Translations under genes and position numbers: made by a program | In this document: positions 54,458 to 64,000 of the stretch, one piece after another | Layout of the letters: every line of letters starts with the position of its first letter | Numbering within the stretch: the first letter of the stretch is position 1 | From: Anthoceros angustus | Taxonomy: Eukaryota; Streptophyta; Anthocerotopsida; Anthocerotales; Anthocerotaceae | Length of the DNA stretch: 64,000 nt | Assembly (NCBI GenBank): GCA_010909165.1 | Contig: VJWM01000117.1 | Location: 682,001 to 746,000 of the forward strand | Direction: 5' to 3' | The notes under the pieces: generated by a model | Seen by the model: the letters and a program-made list of their open reading frames with translations, nothing else | What the model was told of the DNA's origin: nothing | Database searches by the model: none

Positions 54458-54655
54458 GAGTCCCCTTTTCCACCTGGGTAAATTAAATAAACTGCATTGG
54501 TTAAATCACCAGAGTCCCCTTTTCCACCTGGGAAAATTAAATAAACTGCATTGGTTAAGTCACCAGTAGGCAGGTGTTGTTTGGGGATCCAATACCCCAC
54601 CTTAATGGGAGTAGGCAGGTGTTGTTTGGGGATCCAATACCCCACCTTAATGGGA
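54458..54655. repeat. Two adjacent two-copy tandem repeats (54 bp and 45 bp)
   Basis: 54458-54565 holds two copies of gagtccccttttccacctgg..., 54566-54655 two copies of gtaggcaggtgttgtttggg.... Confidence 0.85.
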
Positions 54656-55380
54656 GCCATCCGAGGATGACTGACCCTCAGATTAGAGCTTCCTACACAC
54701 TTGTCATCTTATGCCATTAAATATTGAACTAATAATCTAACAAGTTTTAACAGAAATTCCTAAAGACTCGCATATCCAAGCGGACATACTTAGACAGTTG
54801 GACACCAACGAAATTTCTAAAGACGCATATAATACGTACGGCATGGTGTCCAACTATCCAAGCAGATCACACATGGACTTTAACTAAAACTGCCTCATAT
54901 ATCTTCTTCTGAGATGCATAGCGATTGTTCTCACACAAAATATCTATTTCAAACCAATTGGATGGTAGGATACTTGAGCTCACACTAAGATATGATACTT
55001 GAGCCCACACTAAGGTATACTTAAGCTCACAGTAAGGTATGATACTTGAGCTCACACTAAGGTATACTTGAGCTCACACTAGGGTATACTTGAGCTCACA
55101 CTAAGGTATTTCATGAATTTCTACACTTGTCTCTTTGCTAAGTAGAGTTGAAAAGAGAAAAGCTTGTGAATGCCTTCCGTACTATACACCAGAGTACAAG
55201 GAGTTGGTAAGTTGTTAAGTACCAACTCCCCTGATAGAAAATTTCCATACAAGTGGATTATAATAAACTTCTCTTCTTCTTATGGTGGAGCCGAGGCGCC
55301 ATGATATGGAAATTTCCATCCAAGTCGACTATAATAGACTTCTTCTTATCGTGGAGTTGTCGACTATAATAGACTTCTTC
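54656..55380. repeat. Intergenic with 22-bp repeats
   Basis: Array of gtatacttgagctcacacta and variants at about 54965-55110 (six to seven copies). A second direct repeat, ggaaatttccat...gtcgactataatagacttct, recurs at 55237-55385. No gene recognised. Confidence 0.6.
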
Positions 55381-56515
55381 TTATCGTGGAGTTCTTGAGG
55401 TTGTTATGGAGTTGGAGCTGGTTCTTGTTGTGGAGCTGGAGCTGGAGCTGGTTTCTGTTGTGGAGCTGGAGCCGGAGCTGGAGCTGTTGCTGGAGCTGGG
55501 GCGCCAGAAAAAAGTGGAAACATGACGCATGTCAGAATCGGTACACCATACTCTGGCCTTATTCCTCGACAAATCTCTTCCCTCCCATTTGCACCAACCG
55601 AACAACTTGGTTTCTTCGAGCAAGGGAGTGGTCCGCAGCATTAGATCAACATATGGCACGAGCCCAACTTCGTGGCAAACAACGTGCAGCCTGACGATGG
55701 ATGTGTTGAGCTTCCCATTCTCGCCCGGTTCACGCAATCCTGTTTGAAGCAGCGTACCCAGAGCTTGCACATCGTCATTCCCAGCCTTCACCTTGCAGAG
55801 CGTGGTGTTGCTGGCCAGGGCGTGTCCGATCATTGTCGCCCCTTTCACGTCCAACCCTATGTGCATTATTCGCAATTTGTGGAGGGAGGGGCAGACTCCA
55901 TTCTGGAGCAATCCCACCAGCTGTGACGCGCCTCCTCCTGCATCACCGCCGCCCAAACCCTCATTATTCGACAGCTCCAGGTAGCGGAGCGCGGAGTGGG
56001 GGTTGGCCTGCAGCCCGCGCACCAGCTGGGCCAACCCGCCCGCTCGCATCCAAGTGGAGAGCAAATTCAGTTTGCAGATTTTCCGGCTTCGACGCAGGAG
56101 GCCGCCTAGAGCTGCACCTGCAGCCTCACTACTCATGTCCATAAATGCCAAATCCAGGTCTTGCAGTGAGGCAGAGATGTTGGATGCGGATGCCAGCCCT
56201 CCCAACACAGCCTGCCACTCTTCCGCTCCGCCGTCCTCGCCTCTCTTGATGTCCCGCCCATCCAGCTGTCTGGTCTTGAGGGCACAAAGAAGGAGCGGGC
56301 TTGAATCCAACGACCCCTTGCCAGCGCTTGCCATGCCTCCACATAGCGACAATCAGGCACGCACTTAGACTCTCTCACCAAGGCCCATAGCCAGCCACCA
56401 GTGCCGCTTGATATCATGGCGCAAAACGCGCTTGAGAAGTTTCGCAGCACCTCTGGAACACGTCTTCATACACTTCAAAGGCAAGCCACCTCTCTGTCGC
56501 ATTCGCATTCGCCAT
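55381..56515 (-). pseudogene. Leucine-rich-repeat (RNI-like) protein gene, probably frameshifted
   Basis: A 323-codon frame (56352-55381) shows RNI-type LRRs: SLQDLDLAFMDMSSEAAGAA, ALRYLELSNNEGLGGGDAGG, SLHKLRIMHIGLDVKGATMI. It ends in a Ser/Thr-rich tail encoded by a ggagctggagctgg low-complexity tract (about 55395-55500). Upstream on the same strand, coding-like sequence continues in two other frames: MANANATERWLAFEVYEDVF (start at 56515), then ISSGTGGWLWALVRESKCVP and DCRYVEAWQALARGRW. This suggests one gene with at least two frameshifts, or an unrecognised small intron. The specific family is not recognised. Confidence 0.5.
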
Positions 56516-57698
56516 GGAAATGAACGGACCCGCCTTCCCCACTTCAGCGCGAGATGACGGGATGTGCTCATTACGTCGGGACGGAGCCCGTTGGATTCGG
56601 ACGGCTGCTAAGTTCGACAAAGTTGGAACGGGACGGGACCCGTTGGATCCGGATGAAGCCGCGTTAAGTGTACTGCATTGTTTACTAAATATCTGATTAA
56701 TTATACTATATTTATTAAATATAAAATTAATCATTAATAATTACAATTATTCATTAAGAATTAAAATTAATCGTTAAGAATTAAATTCATCCCTTAAGAA
56801 TTACCCGGACCTAGCCGTACCTATATTCACAACAAACGAGGCATGGCTCCGAACCTAAGAAACAACGCCTTTTCCAATCGTTGTTTTGGAGCATTGTTTT
56901 GGGGTGCAAAATGCAGTAGTGTCTGACTATGACCTCCTGGTCTTCCCAAGCTGGTTGGTACAAGGTATTTTCAGAGGATGGGTATCCGATCACTGTATAC
57001 AACAATAGAAGGAAACAACCCACAAAATGCAAACGCTCTCTCTTAAACAACCCACAAACTGCAAACGTCCTCTCCTACTGCCTCTGAAGTGGAGAAGACC
57101 TTAGGGTGCAATACTTTCTTCAATATTTTGGAGTTTGAGCTTCTCCTCTATGCCATGACAATATAATACGTATGTGAGATGCATTCAGGAGCGGGGTCAA
57201 TCTAGCTATCTGGACAAGGAACGGGGGAGTGGGAATACGATTCAAAGAGATTTGCTGCATTTCGGGGTCGCCTTTGAGTCGGAAGTTGAAGAGAGGCTTG
57301 CAGACATTTCAGGGTCGCATGGACTTAGACTTGCAATAATGGCACATTTTGGATCCGGACTAGTAGATGATGGTGCAGGGTAGATCAAGACAGTAGTCAG
57401 AGTTGATGAGTGGGCACTGGGGATTTGCGATCATGTGCCCCGGAGCTGTACAAACAGGAAGTTGGTAACCGTGTCTTGGACGACACGCTTATGAATTATA
57501 TGAAGGATTTGGGGCGGTTTTGGCTTGCACACATGACATCAGAAATCAAATTTAATAAAATAGTGCTTGTTGGGTTATGGGCTGCAAAGCAATCTTGTTG
57601 TTCTCAACGTCCCAAAAGTTGGATGGTAAATCCCAGTGTCATACAATAATATAGATATATAATATATATAATAATAATATAGATATATATATAATATA
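56516..57698. other. No gene recognised
   Basis: AT-rich at 56690-56800 (attaagaattaaaattaatc repeats). Open frames at 57174-57383 and 57410-57649 are adjacent and in coding-like composition (ERLADISGSHGLRLAIMAHF) but match no family I know. An (AT)n stretch at 57645-57700 leads into the inverted repeat. Confidence 0.4.
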
Positions 57699-57915
57699 CC
57701 TATATTGTATGATGCAATGTGCTCGATGGAGTCTACTCTAAAGAGTTTTGGGTAATGGGTTTTGGACTATACATGATAGGATGTACATGGATAACCCTAA
57801 ACCTTAATATCGTGTATCTATGTATGTATGTATATTCATTCATATAGTCCAAAACCCTTTACCCTAAACTGTTTCGAATATACTGCATCAAGCAGATTGC
57901 ATCATACAATATAGG
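57699..57915. mobile_element. MITE-like foldback element
   Basis: A 73-base left arm (57699-57771, cctatattgtatgatgcaat ... gggttttggactata) pairs with an imperfect inverted right arm at 57843-57915, separated by 71 bases. It is embedded in TA-rich sequence, as Tc1/Stowaway-type MITEs prefer, but target-site duplications cannot be told apart from the flanking TA repeats. A small-RNA precursor is an alternative. Confidence 0.7.
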
Positions 57916-59143
57916 TTATCATGTACATATCTTAATTGTATGACGCAGTGCATTTACCAACAAACTTCTAGGAAGTTGAGAATAAGAAGATTTCTTTGTT
58001 TCGATTCCTTTCTTTCCACCCTTGCCTTCAAAAACAATCGAAGTAAAAAAAATAAACTTATGAATGGTGCTGCAACATTTCCGTCAAATTATCCTTACTA
58101 GAGGATTCCTTTGTTTCCATCCTTGGCTTCAAAAAACAACGGGAGTCAAAACAAAAAAAACTTATGAAGGCTGCAGCAACATACTGGTCAGATTATCCTT
58201 ACCACATCATACTGGTAAAATTATCCTTGCTGCCATATGCTGGTCAGATTATTCTTACTACATCGTACTAGTCAAATTATCCTTGCTGCCATATACTTGT
58301 CAAATATTATTCTTACTACATCGTACTAGTCAAATTATCCTTGCTGCCCTATACTTATCAAATATCAATCCTTGCTGCTTCATACTAGTCAAATTATCTA
58401 GACAGCTTCAATCCTTGTGTGTATAATGAGCCCGATTGAATGCACTTCCAACTCTCCGTACGAAAGAATGAGACCACTTTACACAAAAAGAAATATCCCC
58501 TTTCTTACAAGGCATGCAACAATACATACACCGGGCACCAACACTACGCTTCCAAGTAGTCCACTGTCCTCCCAAGGATGACTCAGACAACTCCTCCATT
58601 GCTACTCTTTACTATAACAAAAGTACATGAAAGATCAAAGAAATCCCCATCTTCGCCTGAGCTAAGTGCTTAACTCTCCTCTCGATCTTCTCTTCAAAGC
58701 TCTCCTCTATAAAGCTCTCCTCTAGACACTCTAAACACTCTAAGCTCCCACAACCTCTAAACACACTCTAGGCCCCCACAACCTCTAAACACACTCTAGG
58801 CTCCCACAACCTCTAAACACACTCTAAGCTCCCACAACCTCTAAACACACTGTAGGCCCCCACAACCTCTAAACACACTGTAGGCCCCCGCAACCTCTAA
58901 ACACACTCTAGGCTCCCACAACCTCTAAACACACTCTAGGCTCTCACAACCTCTAGGGACCCCAGACCTACTTAACAAGAGTGTGGCATAAGTATTGGGA
59001 CAAGATTAGAGCGAGCCTCGTCCCTTAAATAGGGAGGCTCATTTCATCCCCAAATAGCAGCGTAAAGCAAAGTAGACTGTCTTTCTTAAACCCTAAGCCA
59101 AGCCTCACTAACACTAACCTCGTATTTTAGTAACTTAGATCTA
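57916..59143. repeat. Intergenic minisatellite region
   Basis: About 58185-58400: eight or so copies of a 29-35 bp unit (actagtcaaattatccttgc). About 58748-58957: eight copies of a 28-bp unit (cacaacctctaaacacactc + taggctcc). No gene is recognised between them; the minus-strand frame 58408-58599 has no motif. Confidence 0.75.
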
Positions 59144-59335
59144 GGGCTTGCATGCCTCTAGTTCATGCATGGCTCCTTACTTATTAATTTAGATCTAGGG
59201 CTTGCATGCCTCTCATGCATGGCTCTTTACTTATTAATTTAGATCTAGGGCTTGCATGCCCCTCATGCATGGCTCTTTACTTATTAATTTAGATCTAGGG
59301 CTTGCATGCCTCTCATGCATGACTCCTTACTTCTC
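59144..59335. repeat. About 50-60 bp tandem repeat, four copies
   Basis: Unit contains tagatctagggcttgcatgc and catgcatggctctttactta. The preceding sequence (59085-59143, with ttaaaccctaagcc) and this unit together resemble the region just upstream of the eL18 gene (41470-41560). Confidence 0.85.
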
Positions 59336-59389
59336 CCCCAATAGAAAAAAGATCATTGCCCTCAACGATATAGCCTGCATTTTGAGAGA

Positions 59390-60003
59390 TCATCTATAAT
59401 GCTTTTTGGATATCTTCCGATGTCACCCAAATGTGAGATATGGATTTGAAATAATTCCACGCAGCTTTTAGCATGTGCTATGGTTTGATTCTACATTTCA
59501 TAGGCATGCAAGGAATTCCTCAATTTCCCGCAGTCCTTGAGTGTGTTACCTGAGAATAATGCACTTCTTTTTGTCCATGTCCTCCATCTGCTTGCCGAGC
59601 CCAAATAGTTTCCATAGAGATACATAAATCACATTGCGTGTAAAAAAAGCTATAGCTTGAAAGCCACTTCTCCAATGCACTTAAAGGACCTCCATTTCTT
59701 GGTCTTAGCTCAAGAGAGAACCCCTATGGTAATGTGAAATGCGCTAATTTTGCCCACACCTTGTCCTCTACATTGAAAACAGTTTCTTTCATGTACCAGT
59801 CAGCATATTTCCTCTGACCCGCCTGAGCTTTGGCTAAATCCCTATGACAATATCATGACTAGCCTTCAATTGCTCAATAGCTTTGGCTAAATCCCTTTGG
59901 AAATCTCATGACTAGCCTTCAATTGCTCAATAGCTCAAGCCAAATCCCTTCGACAATCTCATGACTACCCTTCAATTGCTCAATAAACTGGCATAGATAT
60001 CTT
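59390..60003 (-). pseudogene. Ty3/gypsy integrase C-terminal remnant, minus strand
   Basis: Minus-strand reading in broken frames gives AGQRKYADWYMKETVFNVED-KVWAK, followed by KTKKWRSFKCIGEVAFKL, the usual SH3-like region at the end of gypsy integrases (aligned to 'F.VGDLVW...K......GPF.VL..VG.VAYKL'). The region just before it on the sense strand is repeated three times (tgactagccttcaattgctc units at about 59835-59985). Degenerate. Confidence 0.55.
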
Positions 60004-60349
60004 GTGGTTGTATTGAAAACTTCAGCATCTAGCATGGATACTACGTCCAGCGCTCAATTTTCTGCCATCTTAAGAGGGATGAAACCCACAAAAAAACAAC
60101 ACATCGTCGAGATGATCAAGGTTGTAATTCTCAAGTCAGGTTGTCCAGTGAGGAAAGATAGGCTTAGGGCTCTTTCAAAGGCCATGTCAAAGAGGTTGTT
60201 GGTCAAAGCTTTAAGTTGGTAGATATGAAGTTTTTCACTTCCGGTTACGCTCCAGTTACAGTTGGCAGCTTAGGTTTCCATGCTGGCCCACTCAGTGTGA
60301 GCTCTCTTATCTTGCCTTCACTTGGTTGTTGCTTGGTTGTTGACGTTTC

Positions 60350-60775
60350 TGTGACCAGCTGATACTGGATGATAGTCACATCTACTCATCTACTGCCCAG
60401 TTGATACTGGATGATAGTCACATCCATCTTATTCTCTGATTAGGTACTGACCAGTTGATACCAAATGATAGTCACATCTACTGACCAGCTGATACTAGAT
60501 GATAATCACATCTACCTTATTCTGTGATCAAGTACTGACCAGTTGATACTGGATGACAGTTACATCTACCTTATTCTCTGATCAGGTACTGACCAGTTGA
60601 TACCAAATGATAGTCACATCTACTGACCAGCTGATACTAGATGATAATCACATCTACCTTATTTTGTGATCAATCTTGACCGATTGATCTTGGATGATTA
60701 CATCTACCTTATTCTCTGATCAGGTATTGACCAGTTGATACTAGATGATAGTCACATCTACTGACCAACTGAGCA
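60350..60775. repeat. About 54-bp tandem repeat, irregular
   Basis: Around eight full or partial copies of ctgaccagttgatactggat, gatagtcacatctaccttat, tctctgatcaggta. Higher-order blocks (60435-60535 and 60580-60670) repeat in pairs. Confidence 0.85.
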
Positions 60776-60949
60776 GGTTATTGCAAATGCCCACGTACCT
60801 ATTGCGGGCCTATTCTAGGATAGCAACTTTGGCTCGAGTAGAGTTTAGCATTTTGATTAGTCCTTCTTCCCTTTTGATGAAGCTTTGACGTTACAAATGG
60901 CCCACAAGGATTTCTAACCACTGCACCATTATCCTGCTGTAACAGGAAG

Positions 60950-62240
60950 CCATGGATCAATTACCACCGCTGAAGCATCTCCGTCTTGTGCTGAAGATTT
61001 TCCTTCAGCAAAGGGAGGTAAATGAGGTCTGCAGAGTTATCCTCTGGTTGTGTCCTTGACAACCTGACAGCAGCAGTAGTCTTTCTGGTTTGCAATCCAG
61101 TCACACGAATATGAATGTTCTAAGTTCTGTTCAGGTATACTCTCGACGCTCTTCCTGTTGCTACCCTCGCTCCCGGAAGGCATCCTCCTCCACCGAAAGC
61201 GGCCTCCGACTGACTCCACATCAAGCCGTTAAAGCCCACAAACCTCTCAAGCTTCCAGCTTCCAAACTTTTGGCTGCAGCCTTGTGGATACGTATGAAAG
61301 CTGCGGCAGCCTGGAAGAACCTCAGCAAGTATTTGAACAAGTTGTAGCACCAGATCTTGTAACCTGGAATGCATTGATAGCAGCATATGCCTGTGGGGAT
61401 GGTCACATGGCTTTGCAACTCTTCGACTGCATGCAGTCAGTGGGCATGAAAGCCAGCTGCTATGATGCACATGTTCTTCTTGCAAGGACTTAGGGTCATC
61501 GACATGTATCTCATGTGTGGGAAGGTTACATTCGTTGCATTGCTATCTGCATGAGGCCACTCTGGTACGGTGGCAGAAGGCAGTCAGTTGTTCCAAGCCA
61601 TGTCTAAAGGGTTTGGAATCACTCGGGGACTGAGCATTATGTGTGATCTGGTGAGTCTTCGCGGCTGAGCAGGGCTGTTGTCCGAGGCGGCTAGCTTTGT
61701 CCACCATCTGCCCTGGAGCCGGAACCCGAGGTGTGGATTTCGCTCCTTGCGGCTTGCTGAAGTCATGGAGATGCAGAAAGTTGGAAGACATGCATTCAAC
61801 GCTGTCATGAATCTGGATCCTCTCAATACCGCAGAATATGTTCTCATGTAAGAAACTTATGCAGCGGTCGGGAGATGGGAAGATGAAGCCGCCGTGAGGA
61901 GGAAAATGCAGAGAGCAGGTGTGAGGAAGGAACCAGGACGCACCTGGATGGAGGTAGGTGATCATCTTCACAGTTTTGTTGTGGAAGACGAGGAGCATCT
62001 TGAAAGACACCAAATCTACTCCAAGCTAGCGCAATTGCCTGAGAGCATGAGTGAAAAGTCAGGACAAACGACCAGCTGCGAGGACGAGCTGCTGAACGCT
62101 GTTTGGACTCGGAAATGTTCACATTCGGATCCATTAGACCGACGGTCTGCCATGCTCGGCAATCATGTAAGAGGGAAACCGTGTCTGCAATACGGAACAA
62201 GAGCAGAGCGGCATACAAATCCTGTCACTGCTATCACTTG
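60950..62240 (+). pseudogene. Canonical PLS-E+ PPR pseudogene
   Basis: In several frames: LVDTYESCGSLEEPQQVFEQ, DLVTWNALIAAYACGDGHMA, a decayed middle part, FNAVMNLDPLNTAEYVLM, ETYAAVGRWEDEAAVRRKMQ, then the canonical PG box in VRKEPGRTWMEVGDHLHSF and the E+-like HLERHQIYSKLAQL. No DYW domain follows. Stops and frameshifts between 61490 and 61860 inactivate it. Like the pseudogene at 52735-54309 it is of the ordinary EPG type, not the KP type. Confidence 0.75.
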
Positions 62241-63080
62241 AAGATACTTCAAGAGTTTAAATCCGCATCTGATCAGTTGATTCATCCACTTTGCCACACA
62301 GCTTGTTTTGGTAGGGTAGCTTCTGCTTGACAGGCTAGCAGATGGTTGCTACAGTCTTTTCTAGCGGATAGGCTACCTGACGTGTGATGTTGTGAATCAC
62401 CACAGCAATGTTCTCTGAGCTTGTAATGCTGTCAGCTCAATGCTTGAGACTCTTGCTTGCGGATACTCACAAACGCTCGATGCCAGACAGTGTTGAGTGG
62501 CCATCTGGCGGTGGCTCCACTGGTATCTAGCTGGCCTCCATGTTGGCCTTCAATTTTCGTCTGCTTTCTTGCATCCGCCAGGTGGGCCTACAAGCGTCAC
62601 CGTGACTCAAGCAAGATCGTGTAAGCACATGCTGCAAACCGTAGGCCGTAGAAGGTGATCGGCTAAGGATGTGCATCATCCCAACCGCTTCCCCTGCTGA
62701 CCACCGAGTTATCGGACACAAGCACTGCCCGAGATCTATTCCGGCATTTACATCACAGCACTCAGCTATACAATTTTTTGTTTTACATGTGAAGAGATGT
62801 CGAACCCATCCACCATGCTTCCACCATAGCCAGCTGCTGGCTTGGCTAGACCCAAGGCTCTCAGTACAGGAAGTAATGGCACCTTGGGAGGTAACGACAA
62901 CAATCATGTTAAGGTGGCGGAAGAACGAAGAAGAGGAAGAGCCTCTTATAGCCATACGTATTCCGTACTTCAGATTGTTAAAAATCTTACAAAACATTCC
63001 AAATAAGATCGAGATATTTGGAAGAACAGAGCCAGACACTGGACAGCAGAGCAGGCAGCATCTCTCTCCGCATGGCTGCT
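62241..63080. other. No gene recognised
   Basis: Non-repetitive sequence between the PPR pseudogene and the calmodulin promoter. Overlapping open frames on both strands (62527-63160) have no recognisable motif. Confidence 0.35.

Positions 63081-64000
<920 letters not shown>

Noticed and set aside
57645-57700. AT-rich run as a replication origin or matrix attachment site
   Set aside because: It is a simple (AT)n microsatellite beside a foldback element; nothing supports origin function.

Overview
The window is nuclear DNA of a land plant. Evidence: spliced genes with GT-AG introns (cytosolic ribosomal protein eL18, an ankyrin-repeat Raf-like/ILK-type kinase, calmodulin with its classical intron after the first EF-hand Asp-Gly-Asp), many plant-type PLS pentatricopeptide repeat (PPR) genes, and nested hAT, MULE, Ty3/gypsy and LINE remnants. 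The PPR genes point to a lineage with U-to-C as well as C-to-U organelle RNA editing: their C-termini are not the canonical DYW form but the DYW:KP variant (Lys-Lys-Pro-Ala where the PG box should be, last residues Gly-Arg-Pro instead of Asp-Tyr-Trp). That variant is known from hornworts, lycophytes and ferns. With this repeat load I infer a fern or other large-genome seed-free vascular plant; the species cannot be fixed from the sequence.

Layout. 0-37 kb: a cluster of five related DYW:KP PPR genes: gene 1 (+, 90-2801), gene 2 (-, 7235-9943), gene 3 (-, 20259-22862), gene 4 (-, 23245-25847, frameshifted) and gene 5 (+, 32842-36341, broken in one repeat unit), plus a truncated tail copy (5588-5990) made by a 1647-bp tandem duplication. 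Between them lie: a Ty3/gypsy integrase fragment interrupted by a hAT element with an 8-bp target-site duplication (12560-16141), a tandem duplication of the hAT end plus retroelement (15869-18675), a 30-bp minisatellite grown from that retroelement (18758-19087), a MULE with long terminal inverted repeats and a 9-bp target-site duplication (25962-29623), and a 45-bp minisatellite (29940-30840).

36-41 kb holds PPR debris and a LINE. 41-49.5 kb is the gene-rich island: eL18 (41758-42573, 4 exons), the ankyrin kinase (44374-47232, 11 exons) and an intronless secreted polysaccharide-lyase-like gene (48439-49281, minus), possibly of fungal origin. 49.5-62 kb is mostly minisatellites, LINE and Ty3/gypsy remnants, two canonical-type (E/E+) PPR pseudogenes, and a broken LRR gene. 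63.4 kb to the end is a calmodulin gene cut by the window edge.

The most interesting signal is the PPR cluster. All five members share, ahead of the PPR array, a Trp-rich block resembling the PDF motif of plant organellar single-stranded-DNA-binding (OSB) proteins. They vary in the number of 306-bp (102-aa) P-L-S units (2 to 5). They fall into two C-terminal subtypes (genes 1-3; genes 4-5). A plausible reading is a locally expanding family of organelle RNA-editing (U-to-C) specificity factors with a fused extra nucleic-acid-binding module.
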